From Usitatibacter palustris (lineage in GTDB: Bacteria; Pseudomonadota; Gammaproteobacteria; Burkholderiales; Usitatibacteraceae): DNA of 64,000 nt. Below the pieces are notes generated by a model that was given only the letters and a program-made list of their open reading frames with translations, made no database searches and was not told where the DNA came from. Position numbers and translations under genes: made by a program. The stretch is taken from positions 2,170,001 to 2,234,000 of the forward strand of contig NZ_CP053073.1 of NCBI RefSeq assembly GCF_013003985.1. Reading direction: 5' to 3'. This document shows positions 1-10,518 of the stretch, one piece after another. Position 1 is the first letter of the stretch, and each line of letters opens with the position of its first letter.

Positions 1-177
1 GGCATGCATCCAGAGGGCGAGCTTGCCGGCGTCGGTTTCCGGCACGGGCACGCCGCGCGCGGCGCAAAGCTCCAGCAGGGTGGAGGGCCGCAGCCCGCCG
101 TCGAGGTGCTCGTGTAGGAGAACCTTGGGCAGCGCCGGCCACACAGGCAGCCGGGAAGTTTTTTTGTCACCGGACAT
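1..177 (-). CDS. add: Adenosine deaminase, N-terminal part (runs off the window)
   Basis: Only the first 59 codons are inside the window, read leftwards from an ATG at 177. The peptide carries LPKVLLHEHLDGGLRP near residue 15; the HxH pair is the first metal-binding motif of adenosine/AMP deaminases, and the LDGGLRP form is usual in bacterial adenosine deaminases. The enzyme would convert (deoxy)adenosine to (deoxy)inosine in the cytoplasm, which feeds the purine nucleoside phosphorylase of the divergent operon. The 94-base gap to the binding-protein gene holds a palindromic operator, so both directions are probably co-regulated. The catalytic C-terminal half cannot be seen. Confidence 0.85.
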   Translation of the reverse strand, partial: MSGDKKTSRLPVWPALPKVLLHEHLDGGLRPSTLLELCAARGVPVPETDAGKLALWMHA

Positions 178-217
178 GTTGATTCTTGGGCCAGTTTGAT
201 ACATCGTTGCCAAAGTA

Positions 218-229
218 GCAAACGTTTGC
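218..229. promoter_or_regulatory. LacI/PurR-type operator palindrome
   Basis: A perfect 12-base palindrome, GCAAACGTTTGC, lies between the divergent add and binding-protein genes. It has the central CG and flanking AAA/TTT typical of LacI-family sites and closely resembles the E. coli PurR box. A LacI-family regulator is encoded 1 kb downstream in the same operon. It is inferred that the regulator represses both directions from here; no clear -35/-10 pair was found beside it. Confidence 0.7.
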
Positions 230-271
230 GCGACTCGAGGTTTCCAACGCCTCGCCTGGGGAGATTTTCCG

Positions 272-1243
272 ATGAGACACCTTGTCCGCCTGGGCCTGGC
301 CGCCCTGGTCACCGCCAGTTCGCTCGCCTGGGCCGATCCCGCGATCGTCTACGACATGGGCGGCAAGTTCGACAAGTCCTTCAACGAGGCGGCCTACCGC
401 GGGCTGCAGAAGTGGAAGAAGGACACCGGCAAGCCGGTGCTCGAATTCGAGATCGCCAACGAGACCCAGCGCGAGCAGGCCCTGCGCCGGCTGGCCGAGC
501 GCGGCGCCAACCCGATCATCGCCGTCGGCTTCAGCCAGGCGGGCGCGGTGGAAAAGGTCGCGAAGGAATTCCCCAAGGTCGGCTTCACCATCATCGACAT
601 GGTCGTGAAGCACCCCAACGTGCAGTCGGTGCTCTTCAAGGAACACGAGGGCAGCTTCCTCGTGGGCGTGATCGCCGCCCTCACCAGCAAGACCGGCAAG
701 GTGGGCTTCATCGGCGGCATGGACATCCCGCTGATCCGCAAATTCCAGTGCGGCTACGAGCAGGGCGTGAAGTACGCCAACCCCAAGGCCGAGATCTTCG
801 TGAACATGGTGGGCACCACCGGGGCCGCGTGGTCGGATCCGGCGCGCGGCGGCGAGCTCGCCCGCTCCCACTTCGCCCGTGGCGCGGACGTGATCTTCGC
901 CGCGGCCGGCGGCACGGGCCTCGGTATCTACCAGGCCGCGAAGGACGCGAAGAAATTCGCGATCGGCGTGGACAGCAACCAGAACTACCTCCAGCCCGGC
1001 ACGATGCTCACTTCGATGGTGAAGCGCGTCGAGGTTTCCGTGTACGACGCGCTGCAGGCGCACAAGCCGGGCCTCCAGATCCTGGGCCTCAAGGAAGACG
1101 GCGTCGACTACGCGCTCGACCAGTACAACGAGAAGGTCATCGCGCCGGAGGTGAAGAAGAAGGCCGACGAGGCCAAGGCCGACATCATCGCCGGCAAGAT
1201 CAAGGTCGCCGACTTCATGGCCGACCCGACCTGCAAGTACTGA
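272..1243 (+). CDS. BMP-family nucleoside ABC transporter substrate-binding protein
   Basis: A 323-residue exported protein with a signal peptide of about 21 residues ending in LAWA before the mature start DPAIVYDMGG. The FDKSFNEAAY segment and the spacing of later blocks (AVGFSQAG, VGFIGGMD, DVIFAAAGGTG) match the Bmp/Med (PnrA-like) purine nucleoside receptors. No lipobox cysteine is seen, so it is likely a free periplasmic protein. It would deliver nucleosides to the double ATPase and two permeases encoded at 2273-5909, separated from it only by the regulator gene. It is the first gene of the long operon, directly after the operator. Confidence 0.9.
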   Translation: MRHLVRLGLAALVTASSLAWADPAIVYDMGGKFDKSFNEAAYRGLQKWKKDTGKPVLEFEIANETQREQALRRLAERGANPIIAVGFSQAGAVEKVAKEFPKVGFTIIDMVVKHPNVQSVLFKEHEGSFLVGVIAALTSKTGKVGFIGGMDIPLIRKFQCGYEQGVKYANPKAEIFVNMVGTTGAAWSDPARGGELARSHFARGADVIFAAAGGTGLGIYQAAKDAKKFAIGVDSNQNYLQPGTMLTSMVKRVEVSVYDALQAHKPGLQILGLKEDGVDYALDQYNEKVIAPEVKKKADEAKADIIAGKIKVADFMADPTCKY

Positions 1244-1268
1244 ACGCCGCAGTTCCCCACCGGATCGC

Positions 1269-2272
1269 ATGAGCACGATCAAGCAAGTGGCCGCGCGAGC
1301 GGGCGTCTCGTTCACCACCGTCTCGCACGTGGTGAACCGGACGCGGCCGGTGAGCGATGCGGCGCGCACGCGCGTCGAGCGCGCGATCGCCGATCTCGGC
1401 TACTTCCCCAGCGCCGTGGCGCGCGCGCTGAAGACTTCGCAGACGCGAATCCTCGGCGTCATCGTGCCCAACATCATCAACCCGTTCTTCTCGGAGCTCG
1501 TGCGCGGCATCGAGGATGCATGCGAGCGCAACAACTACTCGGTGTTCCTGTGCAACGGCGACGACGACCGCGACCGCCAGGGCCGCTCGTTCGACACGTT
1601 GCTCGGCCGCCGCGTCGACGGGGTCATTCTCGCGACACCCGCGGGACCCGCCACGACGCTCGCGCGGCGCATCGCCGCCACCAAGCTGCCCACCGCCATC
1701 GTCGACCGGCCGGTGCCCAACGCGCGCGTCGACCACATCGCGATCGACCACGCCGCGGGCGCGCGCCTGGCGATGGAGCACCTGCTCGAGCTCGGGCACC
1801 GTCGCATCGCCCACATCTCCGGCCCCTCCGCATTCGAGGTGAGCCGCGCGCGCGCCGCCGGGTGGCGCCTCGCGCTGCAGGGCGCGGGCGTCGAGCCCCG
1901 AGCAGACTGGCTGCTGGAAGGCGACTTCCTCGCGCCGTCGGGTCACGAGATGGCCCGCAAGCTCCTGGCGCAAGGCGAGATCACCGCCATCTTCGCCTCC
2001 AACGACATGCTCGCCTTCGGCGCCCTGCGCGCCGCGGCCGAAGCAGGTTGGGCCGTGCCGCGCGCGCTCTCGGTGGTCGGCTTCGATGGAATCGAAATGG
2101 GCGCCTTCACCTCGCCCGCACTCACCACCGTCGGGGTTCCCATCCGCAACATGGGCGAGACCGCGGCCATGGTCCTCATCGACCGCCTTGCGGGCCGCAC
2201 CAAGCGGGCCGGCGAGACGGTCGTCGCCCCGCGCCTCATCGTTCGCGAATCCACCGGCCCGGCGCGCGGCGC

Positions 2273-2276
<4 letters not shown>
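1269..2276 (+). CDS. LacI-family transcriptional regulator (PurR/CytR-like)
   Basis: 335 residues. Residues 1-50 form a LacI helix-turn-helix (TIKQVAARAGVSFTTVSHVV) with the hinge helix ending in ARALKTSQT. The rest is a periplasmic-binding-protein-like effector domain starting LGVIVPNIINPFF, as in PurR. It is embedded inside the operon between the binding-protein and ATPase genes, so it is likely autoregulated. Its stop overlaps the ATPase start (ATGA). The likely effector is a nucleoside or free base, and the likely site is the palindrome at 218-229; both are inferences from context. Confidence 0.9.
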
Positions 2277-3843
<1,567 letters not shown>

Positions 3844-3847
<4 letters not shown>

Positions 3848-4959
3848 GCGCGCCGGCACTCCCCCGCTGGGCCGATGTCGTCCTGCTGCCCCTCGTGAAC
3901 CTGGCCGCGGCGCTGCTCATCGCGGGTGCCGTGATGGCATTGGTCGGACAGGACCCGCGCGAAGTCCTCTCGCTGATGGCCAAGGGCGCCTTCGGCACGC
4001 TGCGCGGTTTCTCGTACACGCTCTACTACACGACCACGTTCATCTTCACCGGCCTTGCGGTCGCGGTGGCCGCGCACGGCGGGCTCTTCAACATCGGGGC
4101 CGAAGGGCAAGCCACGCTCGGTGGACTGGGAGCGGGCCTCGTGGCGCTGTGGCTCGGAGCGCACCTTCCGGCCGCCGTGATGCTGCCCGTCATGGTGCTC
4201 GCCGCGGCGGCGTTCGGCGCGGCCTGGGCGTTGATCCCCGCGTACCTGCAGGCCTATCGCGGCAGCCACATCGTGATCACCACGATCATGTTCAACTTCC
4301 TCGCCTACACGCTGCTGGTCTATCTGCTCGTGAACGTGCTGAAGGCGCCGGGCAGCATGGCGGTGGAGAGCGCGCCGTTCGCGCCTTCGGCATCGCTGCC
4401 CAATGCGCAGGAAGTGTTCGCGTGGTTTGGCATCGAGTGGCCGTCGTCGCCGCTGAACCTGAGCTTCCTGCTGGCGCTCGTGGCAGCCGTGCTCGTGTAC
4501 GCGTACCTGTGGCGCACCCGCGCGGGCTACCGCCTGCGCACCGTGGGCGCGAGCGCGGGCGCCGCCGAATATGCGGGCATTCCGCCCGCGCACCAGATCC
4601 TGATCGCGATGGGCATCTCGGGCGCACTCGCGGGCCTGGTCGGCGTGAATGAGATCGCGGGCGTGAACCGCCGCCTGCTGCTCGACTTCGTCGCGGGCGC
4701 GGGCTTCACCGGCATCGCGGTCGCGTTGATGGGCAGGAACCACCCCGTCGGCATCCTGCTCGCGAGCCTGCTCTTCGGCGCGCTCTTCCAGGGCGGCGCC
4801 GAAGTCGGCTTCGAGATGCCCCAGTTCACCCGCGACATGGTGGTCACGCTGCAGGGCTTCGTGATCCTCTTCTCCGGCGCGATGGCCTATGTGCTCGCGC
4901 CATACCTCTCCCGCTTGCTCCACGCGATCCCCGCGGTCGCAAAGCGCGGGGCTACGTGA
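3844..4959 (+). CDS. Nucleoside ABC transporter permease 1 (BPD_transp_2 family)
   Basis: 371 residues, about ten hydrophobic segments. The family block FNIGAEGQATLGGLGAG near residue 85 is typical of YufP/NupP-type permeases, as is the later GISGALAGLVGVNE region. It overlaps the ATPase gene by 4 bases (ATGA), and the next permease begins at its stop. It forms one half of the inner-membrane channel of the nucleoside importer. Confidence 0.9.
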
Positions 4960-5909
4960 TGGATGCGATCCTCGCCGGCACGCTCCTCGCCTCCACGCTG
5001 CGCGTGGCCACACCGCTCATCCTGTGCGCCCTGGCCGGCGTGCTGGCGGAACGCTCGGGCGTGATCGACCTGGGCCTCGAGGGCAAGATGCTTTTCGCCG
5101 CGTTCGCCGCGGCCGCCACGGGCAGCCTCTTCGGGTCGACCGTCGTGGCCCTCCTCGCTGGGTGCGGCGTCGCCGTGCTGATGTCGTGGCTGCATGGCTT
5201 CGCAACCGTCAGCCACCGCGGCGACCAGGTGGTCTCGGGCATGGCGCTCAACATCATCGCGTACGGCCTCACCGCGGTGCTCGCGATCGCCTGGTTCCAG
5301 CAGGGCGGGCAAACGCCGCCGCTGGGTGACGGCGTGCGCCTGCGTCCGCTCTGGCCCGAAGCGAGCGCGACCCTGGGCCCGGTGGTGGGCGAGGGATTGT
5401 TCGCGCACAACGCGCTCGTGTACGTCGCGCTCCTCCTCGTGGCCGGCGTCTCGTTCTTCCTCTATCGCACGCGCCTGGGCCTGCGCCTTCGCGCCGTGGG
5501 CGAGAACCCGAACATGGTCGATGCGGCCGGCCTCTCCGTGTCGCGGCTGCGCTACCTCGCCCTCACGCTGAACGGCGTGCTGTGCGGGCTCGCCGGTGCG
5601 TACCTGGTGCTGGCGCAGAGCGCGGCGTTCAGCCCCAACATGACCGCCGGCCGCGGCTACATGGCGCTTGCCGCGATGATCTTTGGCCGCTGGAAGCCGG
5701 TGCCCGCGCTCGCCGCGTGCCTGCTCTTCGGTTTCCTCGACACCATCGCCGTACGCCTGCAAGGCGTGAAGCTCCCGCACCTGGGCGAGCTGCCGGTGCA
5801 GGCGATCCAGGCCCTGCCCTACCTGCTCACGGTCGTGTTGCTCGCGGCTTTCATCGGACGCAACGTGGCACCCGCCGCGCTGGGCCGCCCCTACGTGAAA
5901 GAGCATTGA
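4959..5909 (+). CDS. Nucleoside ABC transporter permease 2 (BPD_transp_2 family)
   Basis: 316 residues from the ATG that overlaps the previous stop (TGATG); a GTG one codon earlier (4956) is equally possible. The ERSGVIDLGLEGKMLFAAF block and the AVGENPNMVDAAGLSVSRLR loop mark the YufQ/NupQ half of nucleoside importers. Multiple membrane segments are evident. It pairs with the upstream permease; the stop is followed after one base by the cytidine deaminase start, so transport and the first catabolic step are translated together. Confidence 0.9.
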   Translation: MDAILAGTLLASTLRVATPLILCALAGVLAERSGVIDLGLEGKMLFAAFAAAATGSLFGSTVVALLAGCGVAVLMSWLHGFATVSHRGDQVVSGMALNIIAYGLTAVLAIAWFQQGGQTPPLGDGVRLRPLWPEASATLGPVVGEGLFAHNALVYVALLLVAGVSFFLYRTRLGLRLRAVGENPNMVDAAGLSVSRLRYLALTLNGVLCGLAGAYLVLAQSAAFSPNMTAGRGYMALAAMIFGRWKPVPALAACLLFGFLDTIAVRLQGVKLPHLGELPVQAIQALPYLLTVVLLAAFIGRNVAPAALGRPYVKEH

Positions 5910-5910
5910 G

Positions 5911-6324
5911 ATGACGGCGCTCACGACCCAGCAAGTGGAACAGCTGCACACGGCGGCGCGCGCCGCGCAAGCGCGGGCGCACGCGCCCTACTCGCGTTTC
6001 CGCGTCGGTGCCGCGGTGCTCGATGAATCCGGCCGCATCCACGCGGGCTGCAACGTGGAGAACGCGGCCTATCCGCTGGGCATGTGCGCGGAGGCGCTCG
6101 CCATCGCGACGATGGTGCGCGAAGGCGGCCGCTCGGTTCGGGGCCTGCTCGTCGTCGGCGAAGGCGAGCATCTGGTCACGCCGTGCGGAGGATGCCGCCA
6201 GCGCCTGCGCGAATTCGCGTCCGATGCCACGCCCGTGCTGGTCGCCGACCTCGAGCGCGTGCGCGCACAATTCACGTTGGGCGAGCTGCTGCCTGCCAGC
6301 TTCGGCCCGGAGAACCTCGCATGA
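5911..6324 (+). CDS. cdd: Cytidine deaminase
   Basis: 137 residues, the size of the small homotetrameric type. It has the zinc site CAEA near residue 51 (Cys ligand, catalytic Glu) and PCGGCRQ near residue 88 (two further Cys ligands), plus the substrate block GCNVENAAYP. It deaminates cytidine and deoxycytidine to uridine and deoxyuridine in the cytoplasm. That channels pyrimidines to the thymidine phosphorylase and uracil-breakdown genes of the same operon. It overlaps the next gene by 4 bases. Confidence 0.95.
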   Translation: MTALTTQQVEQLHTAARAAQARAHAPYSRFRVGAAVLDESGRIHAGCNVENAAYPLGMCAEALAIATMVREGGRSVRGLLVVGEGEHLVTPCGGCRQRLREFASDATPVLVADLERVRAQFTLGELLPASFGPENLA

Positions 6325-7133
6325 GCACTGTGCTCAGGACTGCCGTCGAGACGCTGCGCGATCGCGCGCCGCGCGCGAAGCCGCAGGTTGCGGTCGTCCT
6401 CGGCTCCGGCTGGGGCGGGCTCGCGGCGCATGTCGAAGATGCGCTCCATGTGCCGTACACCGAACTGGACGGCTTTCCGCATGCGGGCGTTGCGGGGCAC
6501 GCGGGCGAAGTGCTGCTGGGTCGCATCGGGACGCGCGAGGTCGCTGTGTTGTGCGGCCGCAAGCACGCCTACGAGGACGGCGACGTGAAGGCGATGAAGG
6601 TGCCGCTGCTGGCACTGCGCGAGCTCGGCTGCAAGGCCCTCGTCCTCACCAACGCCGCTGGCAGCCTGGATGCGCGCATGGCGCCCGGCAGCCTCATGGC
6701 CCTCAGCGATCACATCAACCTGCCCCAGCGCTCGCCGCTCGTGGGCGAGAGCGGCCCCGACCGGTTCGTGGACATGGTCGATGCCTACGACCGCGGGCTG
6801 CGCGAAACCGCGCTCGCCGTCGCCCACCGCCAGGGGATCGAGCTGCACCAGGGCGTGTACCTGTGGTGCCTCGGTCCTCAGTTCGAGACCGTGGCCGAGA
6901 TCCGCATGTTCAAGCAGTTCGGCGCCGATGCCGTCGGCATGAGCACCGTGCCCGAAACGATCCTCGCGCGCCGCGCCGGGATGAAGGTCCTCGCCATCTC
7001 GCTCATGACCAACATGGCCGCCGGAATGTCGGAGGAGAACCTCAGCCACGCGCACACGCTCGAGCAGGCCGGGCGCGTGACCGCGACGGCGAGCCGTCTC
7101 CTGGCCGACATCATCAAGGAGATCGCCCCATGA
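6321..7133 (+). CDS. Purine nucleoside phosphorylase (trimeric PNP type)
   Basis: 270 residues. Seen are VVLGSGWGG (phosphate loop), GRKHAYEDGD (phosphate/ribose site), VLTNAAGSL, GPQFETVAE and MSTVPETILARR, the signature order of the family 2 (PunA/XapA-like) enzymes. The Asn in SLMTNMAAG is in the position used to bind 6-oxopurines, so inosine and guanosine and their deoxy forms are the likely substrates. Products are the free base and (deoxy)ribose-1-phosphate. It is coupled by ATGA overlaps on both sides, between cdd and deoC. Confidence 0.92.
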   Translation: MSTVLRTAVETLRDRAPRAKPQVAVVLGSGWGGLAAHVEDALHVPYTELDGFPHAGVAGHAGEVLLGRIGTREVAVLCGRKHAYEDGDVKAMKVPLLALRELGCKALVLTNAAGSLDARMAPGSLMALSDHINLPQRSPLVGESGPDRFVDMVDAYDRGLRETALAVAHRQGIELHQGVYLWCLGPQFETVAEIRMFKQFGADAVGMSTVPETILARRAGMKVLAISLMTNMAAGMSEENLSHAHTLEQAGRVTATASRLLADIIKEIAP

Positions 7134-8134
7134 CCGCGAAGCCCAACCTCACGCTGGTGGCACCGCGCCCCGTTCCCGCGGGCCCGGTCGATCGCAACCC
7201 GGGCATGCCGCTCGACCTCGATGTCGTGCGCGCGCTGCGCGTGAACCGAAGTGCTGTCGAGCGTCGCGCGTCGACGATGGGCACGCGCCGCACGGTGAAG
7301 AAGGAATGGCAGGCCGCGTGGCTGTTGCGCGCCATCACGCTGATGGACCTCACCACGCTGTCGGGTGACGACACGCCGGGCAACGTGCAGCGACTGTGCG
7401 CGAAGGCGCGCAATCCGCTGCGCTCCGACCTGGTGGAAGCACTCGGCGTCGGGAAGCTCGACATCAAGGTCGGCGCCGTCTGCGTCTACCACGCACTGGT
7501 CCCCACGGCGGTCGCCGCACTCGAAGGTTCCGGCATTCCGGTCGCTGCGGTCTCGACAGGATTCCCCGCGGGACTCTCGCCCGTTGCGCAGCGCATCGAA
7601 GAGATCCGCGCGAGTGTGGCGGCGGGTGCACAGGAAATCGACATCGTCATCACCCGCGCCCACGTGCTCACGGGTAACTGGGAAGCGCTCTACGACGAAG
7701 TGAAGCAGTTCCGCGAAGCCTGCGGCGAAGCGCACATGAAGGCCATCCTCGCCACGGGCGAACTTGCCACGCTGGGCAACGTCGCACGCGCCAGCATGGT
7801 CGCGATGCAGGCCGGGTCCGATTTCATCAAGACCTCGACGGGCAAGGAAGGCGTCAACGCGACGATCCCGTTCGGCCTCGTCATGTGCCGGATGATCCGC
7901 GAGTACTTCGAGCAGACCGGATACGCGGTGGGCTTCAAGCCCGCGGGCGGCATCCGCACCGCCAAGACCGCGCTCGAATTCCTGTACCTCATGAAGGAAG
8001 AGCTGGGCGACCGCTGGCTGCGCGCCGACCTCTTCCGCTTCGGGGCCTCCGCGCTGCTCACCGACATCGAGCGGCAACTGGAGCACTTCACCACGCAACG
8101 CTACTCGGCAGCGCATCGCCACCCGATGCCCTGA
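7130..8134 (+). CDS. deoC: Deoxyribose-phosphate aldolase
   Basis: 334 residues, the long form of class I DERA with an extra N-terminal segment of about 75 residues compared with the 250-residue enteric enzyme. The Schiff-base lysine lies in DFIKTSTGKEG and the second active-site lysine in GFKPAGGIRT. It splits deoxyribose-5-phosphate into glyceraldehyde-3-phosphate and acetaldehyde. No phosphopentomutase (deoB), needed to turn the phosphorylase product into this substrate, is seen in the window. The aldehyde dehydrogenase that follows after 5 bases is well placed to remove the acetaldehyde. Confidence 0.95.
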   Translation: MTAKPNLTLVAPRPVPAGPVDRNPGMPLDLDVVRALRVNRSAVERRASTMGTRRTVKKEWQAAWLLRAITLMDLTTLSGDDTPGNVQRLCAKARNPLRSDLVEALGVGKLDIKVGAVCVYHALVPTAVAALEGSGIPVAAVSTGFPAGLSPVAQRIEEIRASVAAGAQEIDIVITRAHVLTGNWEALYDEVKQFREACGEAHMKAILATGELATLGNVARASMVAMQAGSDFIKTSTGKEGVNATIPFGLVMCRMIREYFEQTGYAVGFKPAGGIRTAKTALEFLYLMKEELGDRWLRADLFRFGASALLTDIERQLEHFTTQRYSAAHRHPMP

Positions 8135-8139
8135 TTGCC

Positions 8140-10518
8140 ATGGCCAAAGTCGCAGAGATCTTCGAGTCGATGGAATACGGGCCGGCGCCCGAAAGCAACA
8201 AGGAGGCGCTGGCGTGGCTCGCGCAGCACGGCGGAAGCTTCGGGCATTTCATCGGCGGCGCCTTCACCGAGCCGGGCACCACGTTCGACGTGAACGATCC
8301 GTCCACCGGCAAGCTGCTCGCGAAAGTCCGCGACGGCTCGAAGGCCGACGTGGATGCGGCGGTCGCTGCGGCGCGTGCCGCGCTCCCCGCATGGAAGGCA
8401 CTCGCACCGCACGCCCGCGCACGCTACCTCTACGCGCTCGCGCGCGGCGTGCAGAAGCATTCGCGCCTGCTCGCGGTGCTCGAATCGATGGACAACGGCA
8501 AGTCGGTTCGCGAGACGCGCGACATCGATGTCCCGCTCGTCGCGCGCCACTTCTACCATCACGCCGGCTGGGCGCAGCTGCTCGATACCGAATTCGCGGG
8601 CCATGAAGCCATCGGCGTCGTGGGCCAGATCATTCCCTGGAATTTCCCGCTGCTGATGCTCGCGTGGAAGATCGCGCCGGCGCTCGCGGGCGGCAACACG
8701 GTCGTGCTCAAGCCCGCCGAATTCACGCCGCTCTCCGCGCTCGCCTTCGCCGAGATCGTGCGCGAGGCGCGCCTGCCCGCGGGCGTAGTCAACATCGTGA
8801 ACGGGCACGGCGAAACGGGTGCCGCGATCGTGGATCACCCGGACGTCGACAAGATCGCCTTCACCGGCTCCACCGAAGTGGGCCGCATCATCCGCAAGGC
8901 CACCGCGGGCTCGGGCAAGAAGCTTTCGCTGGAGCTCGGCGGCAAGAGCCCGTTCATCGTCTACGAGGACGCGGATCTCGACAGCGTCGTCGAAGGCGTC
9001 GTGGATGCGATCTGGTTCAACCAGGGCCAGGTGTGCTGCGCGGGATCGCGGCTGCTGGTGCAGGAAGGCGTCGCCGAGCGCCTCATCGCCAAGCTGCGCG
9101 CGCGCATGGAAAAGCTGCGCATGGGTTCGCCGCTCGACAAGGCGATCGACATGGGTGCCATCGTGGCGCCGGTGCAGCTCGAGCGCATCCGTGGCCTCGT
9201 GCAACAGGGCGTGGATGAAGGCGCGACGATGTGGCAGCCCAGCTGGGCCTGCCCCACCGAAGGTTCGTTCTTCCCGCCGACGCTGTTCACCGGCGTGCAA
9301 CCCTCCTCCACCATCGCGCAGATCGAGATCTTCGGACCCGTGCTGGTGGCGATGACCTTCCGCACACCCGAAGAATCGGTGGCGCTTGCGAACAACACGC
9401 CCTTCGGCCTCGCCGCGAGCGTGTGGACGGAGAGCATCAACCTCGCGCTCGACATCGCGCCGAAGATCAAGGCCGGCGTGGTCTGGGTCAACTCCACCAA
9501 CCTCTTCGACGCCGCGGCCGGCTTCGGCGGTTACCGCGAATCGGGCTTCGGCCGCGAGGGCGGACGCGAAGGCATGTGGGAGTACGTGAAGAGAAGCTCC
9601 AAGCCCGCGCGTGTCGCGAAGGCCGCGGAAGCGAAGGCGGCGGCGAGTCCCGCTGCGGCCGTGACGGAGATGCCCGACATCGACCGCACGCCCAAGCTCT
9701 TCATCGGCGGCAAGCAGGCGCGCCCCGACGGCGCGTACACGCGGCGCATCACGAGCCCCTCGGGCGCGGCCGTGGGTGAATCGCCCGAAGGCAACCGCAA
9801 GGACCTGCGCAATGCCGTCGAAGCGGCGCATGCGGCGAAGGGCTGGGGCCGCGCCACGGGTCACAACCGCGCGCAGATTCTCTACTACATCGCCGAGAAC
9901 CTTTCCGCGCGTTCCAGCGAATTCGCAGCGCGCATCGACGCGATGACCGAATGCGGCCGCAAGCGCGCAAAGCAAGAGGTTGACGCTTCCATCGCGCGGC
10001 TCTTCACCTACGGCGCGTGGGCGGACAAGTACGACGGCGCCGTGCACAGCGTGCCGATCCGCGGCGTGGCCATCGCCATGAACGAACCCATCGGCGTGAT
10101 CGGCCTCGCGTGCGACGACCATCACCCGCTGCTAGGCCTCGTATCGCTCGTCGCACCCGCGATCGCGATGGGCAACACGACGATCGTGATTCCCTCGCAG
10201 TTCTCCCCGCTGGCCGCGACCGACCTCTACTCGGTGCTCGAGACCTCCGATGTCCCCGCGGGCGTGGTCAACATCGTGACCGGCGAGCGCGACGCATTGG
10301 CCAAGGTGCTCGCCGAGCACGACGACGTGGATGCCGTCTGGTACTGCGGCACGCAAGCCGGAGCGAAGGCCATCGAACTCGCCTCGGCCGGCAACATGAA
10401 GCGCACGTGGGCCTCGTGGGACGCGCGCGACTGGCTCGACCGCGATGCGGGCGAAGGGCGCGAGTTCCTGCGCGCCGCGACGCACGTGAAGAACGTCTGG
10501 GTTCCCTACGGTGAGTGA
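8140..10518 (+). CDS. Two-domain aldehyde dehydrogenase, ALDH16-like
   Basis: 792 residues. Domain 1 (about 20-490) is a complete ALDH: PWNFPLLML, LELGGKSP with the general-base Glu, and NQGQVCCAGSR with the likely catalytic Cys at residue 299. After an Ala-rich linker (about 490-515) comes a second, shorter ALDH-like domain (about 520-792) that keeps the N-terminal and NAD-fold blocks (YYIAENLSARSSEF, GNTTIVIPSQFSPL) but has no catalytic Cys motif and stops early. An active first domain plus a degenerate second one is the ALDH16 pattern. Its place between deoC and deoA suggests oxidation of acetaldehyde to acetate. Its end overlaps the deoA start by 8 bases. Confidence 0.85.
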   Translation: MAKVAEIFESMEYGPAPESNKEALAWLAQHGGSFGHFIGGAFTEPGTTFDVNDPSTGKLLAKVRDGSKADVDAAVAAARAALPAWKALAPHARARYLYALARGVQKHSRLLAVLESMDNGKSVRETRDIDVPLVARHFYHHAGWAQLLDTEFAGHEAIGVVGQIIPWNFPLLMLAWKIAPALAGGNTVVLKPAEFTPLSALAFAEIVREARLPAGVVNIVNGHGETGAAIVDHPDVDKIAFTGSTEVGRIIRKATAGSGKKLSLELGGKSPFIVYEDADLDSVVEGVVDAIWFNQGQVCCAGSRLLVQEGVAERLIAKLRARMEKLRMGSPLDKAIDMGAIVAPVQLERIRGLVQQGVDEGATMWQPSWACPTEGSFFPPTLFTGVQPSSTIAQIEIFGPVLVAMTFRTPEESVALANNTPFGLAASVWTESINLALDIAPKIKAGVVWVNSTNLFDAAAGFGGYRESGFGREGGREGMWEYVKRSSKPARVAKAAEAKAAASPAAAVTEMPDIDRTPKLFIGGKQARPDGAYTRRITSPSGAAVGESPEGNRKDLRNAVEAAHAAKGWGRATGHNRAQILYYIAENLSARSSEFAARIDAMTECGRKRAKQEVDASIARLFTYGAWADKYDGAVHSVPIRGVAIAMNEPIGVIGLACDDHHPLLGLVSLVAPAIAMGNTTIVIPSQFSPLAATDLYSVLETSDVPAGVVNIVTGERDALAKVLAEHDDVDAVWYCGTQAGAKAIELASAGNMKRTWASWDARDWLDRDAGEGREFLRAATHVKNVWVPYGE

